Shown: positions 34,936-47,364, counted from the first letter of the stretch. The stretch: DNA of 64,000 bases from Cryptomeria japonica (GCF_030272615.1 NC_081408.1:400423889-400487888), one strand, 5' to 3'. The notes: generated from the sequence alone by a model not told the origin. Numbers and translations: made by a program.

Positions 34936-36042
34936 TATGTGTGTGAAAAATTGGTCTGTAGCTGTAAGGACAACACTTCAATTAAGTCATTATATGCATG
35001 GTTAGTAATCAATAATCAATAAATAATAAACCATAACAAAGTGACTAATTTCCTTCTAAAAGATGTGAGTATAAGATTACTCTTAGATTTTTATAAGCAA
35101 TACCAGTGACTAGACTACACCAAGACGAAGGATTTAATCTATATGATATTAACTATATGGATGCAAGATGGATGAATAATTCAAGCAATAATGAATTCGA
35201 GCAATATGGATTCAAGCAATAATGGATGCAAGTAATATAAAAAGCACAATGATCTTCAATGACTCCAGATTAAAATAAGCGTAATAATAATCTCCAAGCA
35301 TGTTCTCAAAAATCTCTAAGGTAAATTGGAATGAGAGCTGAAGACTGAATTTATAGAGAATTACAAAAGAAAAAGCTCAATTTAGGATTAATTGAAAATA
35401 ATTGAGAAATTAGGTTTAGTTAACCTTGAGATAGATTCCAATTATAGTTTAATTCAAATGCATTCAAATTAGAAGTCCAAGTTGCATTGGAAATAATAAT
35501 AAATTAATTCCATGCATTTGTGATAAAAATAGATAATTCTTTTATTTATTCAAGAAAAGAGTCTTTTCAATGCAACTGAACTTCTTTTTCTGAAAAGCTT
35601 TGAGTTCCAATTTTAGAGAATAATCAATAATTCAAATTAATTGCTCTAATGATTTCAAGTTCTAAATTTAGAAAAAGAAATAATATCTCAAGTTCGATTT
35701 CTCTCTCAATTCAATTCTTTTTGTTTAATTTCAATTCAACTCTTGCTTTGCAATTAATTCCTCTTTTGTAATAAATTTATTCCTTTTGCATGATTAAATG
35801 GTAAATTTATTAATTAATTAAATATGTAAGGATATTTAATAAATTAAAATAGAATAATTGATCAAAATGATAATCTTGGAAATGATTCAATTAATTAAAT
35901 GAATATTTAATTAATATTGAGTAATTGATTTGCCGTGTGAATAATGTGCTCAAGATTGATTTAATTGCCTTTGGTTAGGACCTTGGTAATGTTGTCGAGA
36001 TTAGGGGCCCATGGTTTAGATGACCCTTTTTAGGGTATTACA
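34936..36042 (-). repeat. 3' LTR of element B
   Basis: On the minus strand it starts TGTAATACCCTAAAAA and ends CACACACATA. It pairs with 51402-52496. Most differences are substitutions in the first 150 bases, plus a deletion of about 13 bases in the other copy near 52288. Confidence 0.95.
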
Positions 36043-36055
36043 TTTGCCCCTCTTT
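36043..36055 (-). promoter_or_regulatory. Polypurine tract of element B
   Basis: The minus strand reads AAAGAGGGGCAAA next to the LTR start TGTAATACCC. A CTTTGAACCAACGCG arm lies upstream (near 36080), but pairing with the PPT side is only partial. Confidence 0.85.
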
Positions 36056-36099
36056 AAATTAATATGCGAGCAGCGCGTTGGTTCAAAGAATGTGTGATG

Positions 36100-37228
36100 T
36101 CTAGGAGATGCCAGTTCTGAACTTGAATGATCACAAACTAGATGAAGAGCAACGTGTTTAGCTTGATTCGAAGTGACAAAGCTGAATGAAGTCTGATTAA
36201 AGCGATACCGTTCCCAAACTTGATTGAACTGAGGAACGATAGAAACAAAAGATACCGAACTTGAACTTGATTCATCAAGAAGCGGATCTTACTAATCTAG
36301 AACTTGATTGATCTAGACACAGTGAGTGATTATAAAAATCGATCTTGAACTTGATTGATCAAGACACGATGACCGAAGATAAACTGTTCAGCTTGATCAA
36401 GAAATGAATATAGAACACCTGCTTAGATTGAGTGTGATCAAAGATACTCTTTAAAATTTTGATTGAGTTTAAATGAATAATCAATTTGATTTGAAGTGAT
36501 GAAACTGATTAACGTTAAGAGATTGATTTAGATGAAAGACAAATATCAGTTTGATTTGAAGCGATGAAACTGATATGCCCCTAGCGATTGATTCGATTCA
36601 GATAATCAAGAGATCTCAACTTGATGTAAAGCGATGAAGCTAAGATGCCCCTTAGCAATAAGAATTGATTTTCTTTAGTTAAAAAGATTTTGCTCGACTT
36701 TTGATGAAGATTTGAAAAAAATATTCTCGACATGTGAGATGTGAAGTCATAAGGTTGTAAGTATGCCCCCTCGGGAGCGAAATTGAAAAATAGCGAGGGA
36801 TTGATGATTATAGGCAATTGTGTGGCGAAAATAAGTTATTTGAGCAAAAATTGATTGTGATGAATATTTGAAAAATTCAGCGTTGATTGATGAAAAATTG
36901 AGCACAGGGTTGATCGTAAAATGGATGTGTAGAATTGAAACTGATATTCAGCATTGAAATTGAGCACAATTTGAAGAAAGAATGAGCATTTGATGAAAAT
37001 AGCGCTAAGTGGTCCAAATTGTGAAATTGACTAGCAAAAGGATCTCGAATTTTGATTTCGATCCTGAAAATGGAATCAGAACGAGCGAATTAGCTAAGGG
37101 TACAATTTTCATGCCCATCAGAGCAAGTTGAAAAATTAGGTTTTTGGCTATATATGGGACAAAAGTGTCATTTTCAAATCATTTTATCCCTCCAAGTTTG
37201 AAAATTCAAAAAGCCTTCTGCGAAGAAA
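36100..37228. repeat. Degenerate CTTGATTGATC/GATGAAACTGAT repeats, element B
   Basis: Variants of gaacttgattgatcaaga (36150-36420) and gatttgaagcgatgaaactga (36490-36640) recur irregularly between the LTR and PMD exon 1. This may be the promoter side of the PMD gene. No ORF is supported. Confidence 0.6.
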
Positions 37229-39596
37229 ATGGTGGTCCCTACTCGTCAGCATTGATTCGAGCGCTAGAGACGTCATAATCGAACCCGAAACTATGAGCCA
37301 GCGGTAAGTGATTGATCTTAAGCCTCTTTATGTTTTCAATTTTGAATTTTTTTGTTCATTTTTCAGGTTTTTTGCATGTTTGGGGTCGAGTTTCACATTT
37401 TATCGTGCGAGACAGGATTCTATCTCATACGAGTAACTGGTAAATTATCTTTTGTCATTTGAAGTCATTAGAATTGTCATTCGGGATGCACCCTTGTATC
37501 GTACGACAGGTCTGTAAAAAGACCATTTTGTCATGCGGAGTCTAATAAATTGTCGTTTGGGGTTGTTTTGTTGTACGAAAGCTATTCCTGACTCGTACGA
37601 GATTTTGTCCCTCTATGTTTTGTTGTTCGGGAGACAGTGAGCATTTTTGAAGGTCTAAATGTGAAATTTTGATTTTGCATTTGACTTAGTTGGATTTGCT
37701 TGATGTTTTACTTCTCGTGTAGGCTCATTTGGAATGTTTTCTGATGCTTCGTTGTTGGTTTTTTGCAGGTTCGATTACCTCTTGTTCTCTTTAGATGTGT
37801 TTATCCTCCTAGTATGGCATTAGTTTGACATTTATCTGAGATTGAGCAGGCTCATATTGATGTGTGTGGTTTGATTCATCTTCTTAGTTTGCCAGATATC
37901 CGTGTGAATCACGGTATGCTCACAACATTGGTAGAGAGATTCCATTCAGAGCATAACACCTTTCATCTGCCTGTGGGGGAGTTGACTATCACTCCTAAGG
38001 ATGTATATAGGATCCTTTGTATCCCTTTTGCTGGGGATAAGGTGGATTACGATTCAGGGCACCTTATAGGATTATAGGCAGTGAGGCATGTCTTCAGAGA
38101 TCCTGACATTTCAACCTGTTCCATTAGTTGGGACATATCGATGAGAAGATACAGAGAGGAGTTTCCTCTAGCGTGCATTCTAGCAGGGTTCATGGGCTGT
38201 TTTCTGATGCCAGATAGAGGGTAGTAGGGTTTCTAGTGTGGTTGGGGTAGGATGTTGATGAGATTGATGGAGACCCCTCAGAGTCTTGGCTGGGGTTCTT
38301 GCTTGCTTTCTCACATGTATCGCGAGATGCATGAGATCGTATACAGAGATGGTAGGAGCATGGTTACAGGTGTATATATTTTACAGGTTTGGGCTTGGGA
38401 GCATCTTCCCATTTTTCAGCCGGTGGTAGATGATAGTAAAAAGCTCGGGCAGCCGATTATATATAGGTATGCCGGTTATATTATGCAGCCCCATCTGGGC
38501 AAGATAGATTTTTGGCGGCGATAGTTGGTTGATTTGATAGTTGTAGTGTGGAGACCTTATAGAGGTTTGGAGCCATGGGATGACTGGCGGCTAGTCTACA
38601 AGGACCTTTTTGTCACATGCCCACTTATTGGGAGATCACAGACTATTGTGGAGAAGTTCATCATTTCTCGAGTGATGACGCAGTATGGCCAACCTCAGGG
38701 GATCTCGTGGGAGTTTACAACGTATGCGCGTTACAAGGATGAGGAGAGACAGGGATGGTCTCCATGATTATCTTATGCCTTGGCCATGCAAGAGCTTACT
38801 AGTTTACAGTGCCTTAGATGGGATTATATGGATGATGTAGAAGATGTAGGGGTATTGCCCCAGTACAGAGAGTGGTTCTAGCAGCATCCTTTTCCTAGGT
38901 TTACTGATCTAGGTGAGCAGGCACCGCGCATTGAGGATATGGAGGATGATGCTCTTGCATAGGTATAGGGACAGGGTTCGAGATAGGGCCAGAGACAAGG
39001 ACAGGGACAGAGAGCTGAGGCTCTGAGGTAGACAAGTGGGGATCCTGGTGCTTGTAGCAGCAGGGTTCCAGCTAAGGGTGGACAATAGGGGTGAGGGTGG
39101 ATCCCTTGGGAGAGTAGGAGTAAGATTGGGTGGAGCTGAGGAGGAGTGAGTAGCTCCGAGATAGGTCCGGCAGTGGCGAGAGGAGTAGGGTGGTACTAGA
39201 GGTGGAGATGGGAGTGTAGAGCCGATGAGAGAGCAGAGGATAGACACAGGATAGTCGATGAGAGAACGTCTTGTAGAGTTGCAGTCACAGTTGATAGTGG
39301 CTCAGACTCAGTTGGCGGAGCGAGATCGTCAGCTTACAGAGCTGAGAGCAGAGCGCAATTGTCAAGTCGTGATGATGAGAGTGGAGTGAGACACCCTCCA
39401 ACAAGAGGTTTTGCATCAAAACAGCAGGGCAACCTACTATGTCGCAGCATATAGTGTGGCAGTTCTAGTAGCACAGCAGGTGATTCCTTATTCTTAGTAT
39501 ATGGCATGTTCTGAGGGAGCTCGAGCACCTCAACAGGATCCTGATCATCAGGCTCCTCCTCCTCCACCAGGTGATGAGGGAGAGGCTCAGAGCTAG
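37229..39596 (+). pseudogene. Antisense plant mobile domain (PMD) gene of element B, two exons
   Basis: Exon 1 is 37229-37303: 25 codons, MVVPTRQH, a stop, FER, a stop, RRHNRTRNYEPA, then the strong donor GTAAGTG. The intron 37304-37768 ends TTTTTTGCAG. Exon 2 starts at 37769 in phase 0 (VRLPLVL). The PMD core reads HIDVCGLIHLLSLPDI, RFHSEHNTFHLPVGELTI, KDVYRILCIPFAGDKVDYD. Further segments are 38252-38524 (WGSCLLSHMYREMHEIV, ILQVWAWEHLPIF, QPIIYRYAG) and 38525-38767 (WRPYRGLEPWDDWR). A Gln/Arg/Gly- and Pro-rich tail ends at 39596 (DHQAPPPPPGDEGEAQS). Several stops break the frame. Exon 1 length and intron phase match A exactly. Confidence 0.8.
37395..37640 (+). repeat. TCGTACGA/TTTTGTCAT repeats in the PMD intron of element B
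   Basis: Palindromic variants of TCGTACGA (tcgtgcga, catacgag, tcgtacgac, tgtacgaa, actcgtacgag) alternate with TTTTGTCAT. They reappear in the gag leader of B at 49500-49830 and 51170-51300, again sense to the gene. Confidence 0.8.
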
Positions 39597-41015
39597 ATAT
39601 TCTTCTTGTAGCTCGGATATATTTTTTGTAGACACACCCATTTTTTTGGTAGCCTATACAATTCTTACTCCGATGGGAGTTTGTATATGTCATTCCACAT
39701 CATTTTGTACCTTTAGACTTGACATGATATATATATATATATACGAGATCCGATTTGACTTCATCGTACTTGTGTTGATTCATTTATAAGATGTCTTTTA
39801 TATGCTTTATTCTATATGTATGCATTTCTTTTCAATATGAATGTATGTAATGCAAATGAGTATGGATGTCTATTTTTGTTTCTTTTCACATGCAAATGAA
39901 TGAATGAGCAATGAAGTAATGAATAATGTAATTTATTTTTTTCATTTTTCTATGCAATAAGATGAATGCAGATGAGTGAATAATGAAATGTATGAATCTA
40001 CATTAAATGTTATGTATGCAGCTAACATCTCAAAACACAAGTACTCGATCGAAGAAATGATGATAAATAGACCACTTAGCGTAAGAAATGATGATGCTTT
40101 CAGCTCTCATTCAGAAGATAAAGAGATTATTACCATACCGAAATCACTCTAAATTCATAAAAATGCAAAATGATATGCAAAATGATATACAAAATGATAT
40201 CCAAAATGCAACCTAAATCTAGTCACTAGATTTAAAATACTTAACATTCATCACTGAGCGTAACGAACACAACAAGCAGGTTAGAGTTCCTTTCTTTTTC
40301 AATGTGCAATATTAATTATCTTGTCCGCAATGACCCTTTTTTCGTTCATATCCTTGGACAGATTTTGCAGGGACCTGAATTGCATCATAAAGAAATTCCC
40401 TCAAAACAAAAAAAGAAATGATATGGACCTCCCTGTAGCATACAAATAAGCGGAATTGAGGTATGTGAGATGATTTCACCTTGTTGTGATGGCTCTTATC
40501 ACAGACACCCAGCTAATTTAAATGTTTCCAAATCATCGGAATCATTCCTACAAGAAGAAAACAAAGAAAATATAATGCCCCCAATCCTTGCTCCTCTTAG
40601 TCACAATAGACTTCCTCGAGTTACTCAGAGGGATAATAATCAAAAACCAATATAAAAGACAACACTCAAAGAAAATTGTTCATTCATAGCTCAAACTGTT
40701 TAGTGATTGTTTTCCGTTATGTTGTTCTCTTGTTTACTCAGTGATAAAAACTCTTTGGTATTTAGGAGATAGGTAACTGAATCAGAGTGGATGACCACGA
40801 TTCACTGACGAAAAGATGACTTGGTTGACATTTCTTAAAACATGTAAATTGCTATGTCAAGTAACCTAAGACTAGGATGTTGATTAGTTTCAAGTCATGA
40901 GGGTTCCAATGAACCAAGATGTCATGAAAGTGACTGGAAAATATGTACAAGCGAAAGCAAGGATGCATGAAAGCGGGAAATGCCAACGTTGCGTTGATAG
41001 ATGGAGCGCTTGAGT
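39597..41015. other. Non-coding spacer between PMD gene and pol of element B
   Basis: It includes an (AT)n run at 39729-39744 and aatgaatga/aaaatgatat low-complexity stretches. No convincing ORF. Confidence 0.55.
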
Positions 41016-41020
41016 ACAAG

Positions 41021-41215
41021 AGGCGCCTGTTTGCCAGGTTTTCATCTACTTGGCAGAGATTCTTTTTTTGTTTACCAAGGTGTCTGTTTACTAGGTTTTC
41101 ACCAGGGCATTTTCTCTCTTTATATTTTATTTTATTTTATTTTTTCTTTCTTTTTCTCTTTTTTTTTGTATTTTATGATTTTTTTGATTTTTTTGATTTT
41201 TTTCAAGACTTTTTC
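41021..41215 (-). other. Post-integrase A-rich tract and two GGTGAAAACC-type motifs of element B
   Basis: The plus strand is T-rich at 41110-41215. Minus-strand motifs are GGTGAAAACCTAGTAAACAG (41088-41107) and GATGAAAACCTGGCAAACAG (41026-41045). Confidence 0.75.
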
Positions 41216-41244
41216 AGCAGTAAATGTTGATAGCACAGAGAATG

Positions 41245-42600
41245 CTAAGCAAAGAATTTCTTCAAGTGGATGGTGTTAATCGGTTCATGGAGTTGTTCTC
41301 CTTTTGAGTTTGAGAGTTGATAGGCACCAGAACCGAATACTGCAGTAACAATTTAGGGACCCAGCCAGTTGGGTTCAAACTTCCCTTTATTGTCGCGAAA
41401 CTATTGATTTTTTGGATTTTCTCTCAAAACCAGGTCACCAACCTGAAATTCTCTTTGTCGAACTTTCTTTTTATATCCTCTGGAAATTCTATTTTGATAC
41501 ACTCTGAGATGATCAAATGCCACTTGTCGACGCTCATCCAGCAATTCGAGTTCTTGCAATCTAGATATTATATTATCTTCATCAGTAACAAGACCTTGCA
41601 AAGAAACTTTTAGAGATGGTATTTCTACTTCAATAGGTAGTACTGCTTCAGACCCATACACCAAAGAGAAAGGTGTAGCCCCAATAGGTGTTCTGATACT
41701 TGTTTTGTAAGCCCATAGTGCAGGATTGAGCTGCAGATGCCAATCCTTCCCAAACTTGTTCATTGTTCTGTGCAAGATAGTCAGTAGGTTTTTGTTAGAC
41801 GCCTCAACTTGTCCATTACCTTGAGGGTAATATACTGATGACCAGTGTTGCTTTATTTTGAATTTCTCACAAAGCTCATCCAGATCTTTATTCTTGAACT
41901 ATCCTCCATTATCAGTCATGATGGATGAAGGTATCCCATATCTACAGATGCTATGGTTTAAGATGAATAGGGCGACTTGTTTATCGATTGCTTTGATGAG
42001 CGGAACCGCTTCTACCCACTTGGTGAAATACTCAATGGTAGTTATGATGAATTTATGTCTGTTAGATGAAGTAGGATATATCTGACCAATGAGATCAAAG
42101 GCCCATTGTTGAAAAGGCCAGTGTGTAATAAATGGTATGAGGTCCCTTGTCGGGGCATGTATGAGATTTCCATAAATCTAACATTTCTCACAAGTCTTAG
42201 CAAATTTGATGGCATCTTTTTCCATGTCTGGCCAGTAGTAGCCAGCTCATAGTAGTTTCTAAGCTAAAGTAAGGCCATTCGAATGAGATCCATAAATACC
42301 TTCATGGACTTCCAATAATGCACATTTAGATTCTTCAGTTTCTAGACATCTAAGCAATGTACCGTCTAAACCTCATCTAAATAAATCGTTAGCTATGATA
42401 ACATATCATGAAGCATTTCGGGTTAGGTTTCTTTTCTCATTTCAAGTAAGATTTCCAAGGATAATTTGGTCACGTAGATAGGAATAGATGTGGTTGTATC
42501 AGGATGAATCATGTCCAATAATAGCACAGACTATTTTGGGTCTCAGGAGAATCATAAGCGGGGTAATATAACTCTTCCACCAGGAAATCAAAGCAAAAAA
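41245..42600 (-). pseudogene. Element B integrase
   Basis: Read through stops it gives the Cys pair of the zinc finger (TCEKC), FDLIGQI (first Asp), YFTKWVEAVPL, SIMTDNGG (second Asp), YYPQGNGQVEASNKNLL (Glu). The open segment 41775-41401 has FGKDWHLQLNPALWAYKTSI, TPFSLVYGSEAVLP and REFQVGDLVLRENPKNQ. It ends NWLGP and HLKKFFA at 41245. All DDE positions are readable but at least five stops interrupt the frame. Confidence 0.85.
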
Positions 42601-42607
42601 TGGACTC

Positions 42608-43402
42608 CTATAGCTCAGGTATAGATGTCAAGGTAGCCATAGCATCTACTACTCTGTTTGCGGACCTAGGAATCTGTTGGAATGATACAAAAGCAAAATA
42701 CTTCTTAAGATCATCAACCATCCTCTTGTAAGGCATCAATTTCTCATCTCGAGTCTGATATGTATCATTGATTTGATTAACCACTAGCTGATAATCTCCA
42801 TAGATATACAATTCTGTAACCTTCCATTCAATAGCTAGTTTTATCCCATTCACCAAAGCTTCATATTCTGCAATGTTGTTTGTGCAAGGGAATAGAATCT
42901 TATAAGACTTTGGGATTGAATACTTTTGAGGAGTAATGAATAATATGCCAACACCTAAACCATTTTGAGTAAAGGACCCATCAAAGAACATTTTACAAGA
43001 TTGTTGAGTAAGGTGCATTATAGATTCATCTTGAAACTCTATGTGTAGTGGTCGAGAGTCTTCAAACAGAGCTTCAACAAGTTGATCAGTAATTACCTGT
43101 CCTTTTATGGCTTTGCGTTCCACATATTCAATGTCAAACTCTGTAAGGATCATGACCCATTTCGCCAATCTTCCTGTAAGTGTTGTCTTATTGAAAAGAT
43201 ACTTGAGTGGATCAATTTTGGCCACTAGCTTGACTAAATGTGCTAGCATGTAGTGTCTCAGTTTTTGTGATGCAAAGACTAATGCCAAGCATGCTTTTTC
43301 TATTATAGTGTAGTTCATTTCATAAGACACAATTGTCCTACTAATGTAATAAATAGCTCGTTCCTTTTTGTTGTCATCTTGTTGTGCTAGAAGTGCCCCC
43401 AA
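42608..43402 (-). CDS. Element B dual RNase H segment of pol (gypsy-type tail plus archaeal-type)
   Basis: 264 open codons. The first 110 residues are the gypsy RNase H tail (MGALLAQQDDNKKERAIYYI, LTGRLAKWVMILTEFDIEYV). The rest is aRNH: MFFDGSFTQNGLGVGILFIT, AEYEALVNGIKLAIEW, IYGDYQLVVNQI, ANRVVDAMATL, with all acidic catalytic positions kept. The upstream strand carrying the first gypsy RNase H motif is frameshifted near 43420. It is a fragment of the polyprotein. Confidence 0.85.
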   Translation of the reverse strand: MGALLAQQDDNKKERAIYYISRTIVSYEMNYTIIEKACLALVFASQKLRHYMLAHLVKLVAKIDPLKYLFNKTTLTGRLAKWVMILTEFDIEYVERKAIKGQVITDQLVEALFEDSRPLHIEFQDESIMHLTQQSCKMFFDGSFTQNGLGVGILFITPQKYSIPKSYKILFPCTNNIAEYEALVNGIKLAIEWKVTELYIYGDYQLVVNQINDTYQTRDEKLMPYKRMVDDLKKYFAFVSFQQIPRSANRVVDAMATLTSIPEL

Positions 43403-43580
43403 TGATGAATCAGTTCCTGATATATAAGATTAGTGGTTTACCCTGAATTGGTGGCATCAATATCAGTGGATTCGACAAGTACTCTTTGATTTGTTGAAGA
43501 TGTTGTTCACACTACTGATCCTAATTGTAAATTACTCCTTTTCTCAATACCTTTGTCAAAGGTTGAGCTTTGTCGGCTAG

Positions 43581-44399
43581 CTAAGAAATGAATCGTCTGA
43601 TGGATTGGAGACGTCCCTGTAGACTTCTCATTTGACTGATGTTCTTTAGAGGCAGCATTTCCATTATGGCTTGGACCTTCTCAGGATCAACCTCAATTCC
43701 CTTCTTTGAAATGATGTAGCCAAGTAGTTTACTAGATGTCACTCTGAATGCACACTTCTTTGGATTTAACCAGAGGTTGAACTTTTCCATTCTGTCAAGT
43801 ATAGGACCCAACTCTTGAATATGCGTTGATCTTTTCATAGTCTTCACTAAGGTTTCATCAACATAATCTTCCATACTCTTATGCATCATATCATGAAAAA
43901 TGGTAGTAACTGCTCTTTGATAGGTTGCTCCTGCATTCTTTAGCCCAAATGGCATGACGTTCCAGCAAAAGGTTCTCCACGCATAGGTGAAAGCTGTCTT
44001 TTCTTGATCTCCAGGAGCTATTTTGATTTGATTGTATTCGGGGAATCCGTCCATTAGTGAGTACATTTCATATCCTGCAGTCATGTCGACTATCATATCA
44101 ATGTTTGGCAATGGAAATTCGTCCTTCAGACAAGCTTTGTTAAGATCTCTAAAGTCGGTGCAAACTCTGATAGACATGTATGCCTTTGACACAGGTAATA
44201 TGTTTGAAATCCATTCAGCATAATCTATAGCTCTAATGAATCCATCTTTGAGTAGTTTTTCTAGTTCAGCCTTGACTAATAGTGCTACATATGGGTGCAT
44301 CTTATGGAGTTTTTTCTTAACTGGTTTTACTCCTGGTGTAATTGAAAGATGGTGCATAATGAGATCAAGATCCAAGCCTCTCAGAGTACGTCCATGCAA
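43581..44399 (-). CDS. Element B reverse transcriptase (272 open codons, catalytic box altered)
   Basis: Motifs in order: MHHLSITPGVKPVKKKLHKM, VCTDFRDLNKACLKDEF, EMYSLMDGFPEYNQIKI, FCWNVMPFGLKNAGATYQRA, then YVDETLVKT where YVDD is expected, so the second catalytic Asp is Glu. NPKKCAFRVTSSKLLGYIIS and SLQGRLQSIRRFIS follow. The domain length is normal. Activity is probably lost. Confidence 0.9.
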   Translation of the reverse strand: MHGRTLRGLDLDLIMHHLSITPGVKPVKKKLHKMHPYVALLVKAELEKLLKDGFIRAIDYAEWISNILPVSKAYMSIRVCTDFRDLNKACLKDEFPLPNIDMIVDMTAGYEMYSLMDGFPEYNQIKIAPGDQEKTAFTYAWRTFCWNVMPFGLKNAGATYQRAVTTIFHDMMHKSMEDYVDETLVKTMKRSTHIQELGPILDRMEKFNLWLNPKKCAFRVTSSKLLGYIISKKGIEVDPEKVQAIMEMLPLKNISQMRSLQGRLQSIRRFIS

Positions 44400-45760
44400 A
44401 GTTTATTTTCTTTTCTAAGAATAGCTGAGTGAACTTCTTCAATTCTTCTACTGATAGTGATTGAGCTACATGAATGATGTGCGGTGTCTCTTGACTCCCA
44501 ATGTTCACTGGTTGAGTTGGCTCGATCAATATGGAGGACCTTTCCTGGAAATGACTTGGCAGTATATCAAGTATCTCACCTTCAGGCACCTCAGAGAGGT
44601 TTTCACCTTTAGGTACGTCCTTTATTTTCTCTTTTTTACATTCTAATACTGCCACAATGTGGTTTTCGCCATCAGATCTTTTATTTTTATTTTTCTTGTT
44701 TTTGCGACTAAGATACTTGATATTCGTTCAGTCATATTTTCATGTTGTTCACTGGTTGAAGAGTCTATAGGTTCGACTGCATTGAGATAATAGGCTAATG
44801 TATAGTCATTGGCAAAAGTAGGTATACTCATGGGCTAGTTTTGTAAAGTACAGTCAATCAATTCGAGGTGTACTAAGGATAAAATTTGGATAGGTTCAAG
44901 AGCGTTCACGGTATTGTTATCACAACGGTGGATCGAAAAGTCAAGTTCCAGAAGAATACCTTGCGTAAGTGTCTCGAGACTAGGAAGAGTCAAATCATGA
45001 TTATCAAAGTTCACGTAAATATTTAGTTGATCTAATCCAATAGACATACTTGTAACATCGTTCACTACACCAGACTGGACATCATATCATGGTTTAACAG
45101 CGATAAGATCAGTAGATAGATTTTCATTGTTTGTATCAGCTGATTCAAAATTTGAGGCTGAGTAGATATTGTCCTGAATAGGACTGTCATCAGAATCATC
45201 AGGTGAAGTTTTTGAGTCTTCTTCAAGTGATTTAGTAAGTGTATGTATGGTATCAACACCAACATCTTTAATACTGCAAGTTCCTTTATGTTGTGGTTCA
45301 TTTGTCACTTGTATCTGACACACCTGTTGACATGATCTTGATGTTTCTATGATTTGTTGTCATCTACTCCATTCAGCTTCTTCTGGGCTGATAATTGGTT
45401 CTTGTTCTATAGCTTCCAACTCTTCTTGTGTAGTGCTATACCTAATTTGTTCTGTTTTAGGATAGGGGTACATAGATGAGAAGCTTTCTAGTATTCTTCC
45501 TTCTTTCAGTCCTTGTTCATAATTTGCTTGTCTCTTTTGTCTAATTTCCTATATTTCTTTCTCTAGTTTTATGTGCACCGGCTCTTGAGTATCATCTATG
45601 ACACCGCTAGACTCTTTTGGAGTTTTTGTAGTGGATGTGTCTGAGAGGTGGTTAGGACCCCATTCATACTCATTTGAATCAGTCTTTGAATCATCTACTT
45701 GTTGCCTGCTAGTATATGTGACTGGAACTTTTAGTGGTGCAAACAATTCTCTGATTCTTA
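44365..45760 (-). pseudogene. Element B linker between protease and RT
   Basis: Acidic, Ser/Thr-rich, in several frames: 45746-45549 (KTDSNEYEWGPNHLSDTSTT, matching KTDSNEYEWGPDVSSS in A), 45323-45087, 45065-44835 and 44831-44365. The last joins the RT N-terminus (FQERSSILIEPTQPVNIGSQ). No fold recognised. Confidence 0.65.
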
Positions 45761-45798
45761 CTACTTCATCTCTTATATCCTCAGGGACCTCAACTTCC

Positions 45799-47160
45799 CT
45801 ATACTATAGTAGTTGATACCATCAAAGCTTGAGCACTGACTATTTCTTCTTTCTTGACTGTTGATTCCTCTTTCTCTTTTCTACACTTTGCTTTTGTTTG
45901 TTGAGTGTCTACTTCCTGTAATGTTAAAGGCGATATTCTTTTCTGCCACTTAGACTTAAAAACATGTTTTTGGTCTGATGTCTTTTTCGGATCGTATCCC
46001 AGTCCAGCCTTATCATTTATGGATTTGGTTTGTAGCTGAATTGGTTCAGTAATGCCTTCCTTTTGTTTTCCCAGAGGACCAGTACCTGAGTACCCCATGC
46101 GTTGAATCATTTTGTAGCCAGGACCATATTGGTTTGAGGAAATATCACAATGTTGTACCTCCTCATTTCGACTATCTTCCTTAAAGAGCCAGTTAAGAGC
46201 AGCATCCTCTTCTATTTCATCCACCAAGGAGGTAGAAGACTGTACAAAGAGACCATCATATATGGTATTCGGAGTTGAAGTTTGTGTTCTCATAGCCTCT
46301 GATGGCTTGCCCAACTGTTTTGGTGATGGAGGGAGAGAAACTAATGAAAGTATCGGTTCTATCTTGTAGCCATCCATGCTGGTATTTGTAATCTTCAATC
46401 TCTTTTCTAAGTCTTTCATCAGTGTTTCTAGATCTGCATTTGGAGAGGTTGCCCTATTATGAGGCACAAAAGTATCTGCACCTTTTGTCAATGCATTACA
46501 GGTGATATTTGTATCAGCGGGAATATTGACTTCAGCTCCGTTATAAGGAAACTTTAAGCATTGATGGTATGTGGACGGTACTGCCTTCATTTCATGAATC
46601 CACGGCCTGCCCAATAATATATTGTATGACAAAGGAATATCAAGTACTTGGAAAAGGACATCTCTTTCTATAGGTCCCACTCTGATAGGTAATGATACCA
46701 GACCTTTAGAAGTCCTTTCTTCTTCATCATAGGCTTTTATTGTTATTTTCTTGCCAGGATCAATGACATTTTCAGAGAATCCTAGTTGTGTAAGAAGACT
46801 ATAAGTATAGATATTCAACCCCGCGCCTCCATCTATCAAAACATGTTTGACTCTGTGTTTGTGGATCATGGCTTCAATATGCAATGGTTGGTTATGTGGA
46901 TGATTTAGTGAGTTGTCATCTTCTTCAGAGAAGGTCAGATAGTGAGGTGAAGTCAAATGACCCACCATAGACTAAAACCGATCAATGTCTAAATCTTTTG
47001 GAACATTGGTGGTGAGCAATGCTTTGTCTAGGATCTCTTTGTGAGCAGATGAGAGTTTTAGCAATTCAAAGATTGAGATTTGAGCATTTGTCCTTTTTAA
47101 TTGCTTTATGACACTATATCCAAAAGATGATGATGAAGTTAACCTTTTAAATTTGTCCAA
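45799..47160 (-). pseudogene. Element B aspartic protease with G-patch-like tail
   Basis: 47160-46972 carries ISIFELLKLSSAHKEILDKA. After a stop, the 389-codon frame 46968-45799 has the active site VLIDGGAGLNIYTYSLL, then ITIKAYDEEERTSKG, LPIRVGPIERD and NILLGRPWIHEMKAVPSTYH. At about 46125-45995 it has a G-patch-like module: GYKMIQRMGYSGTGPLGKQK, GITEPI, KAGLGYD. The rest is Ser/Lys-rich. The active-site triad has Gly in place of Ser, as the A copy has Asp, so this lineage tolerates change there. Confidence 0.85.
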
Positions 47161-47364
47161 GGTTGATTCTTTTCATTTGTTTGGCAAAGCTGGTGGGTTT
47201 CATATTGCTTGAGCTGGGTCAGAAGAACTAGCTCCTTGGAGGGTGACTTTCTTTTGAGAATGGGTGAGAGCTCTTGCATATCATGATTCATTTGGTTTAT
47301 CTTGGACTATAATCACATTGCAATATTCTGAGTGGGAAGGCTCAATCATGTTGATAACGTTGTC

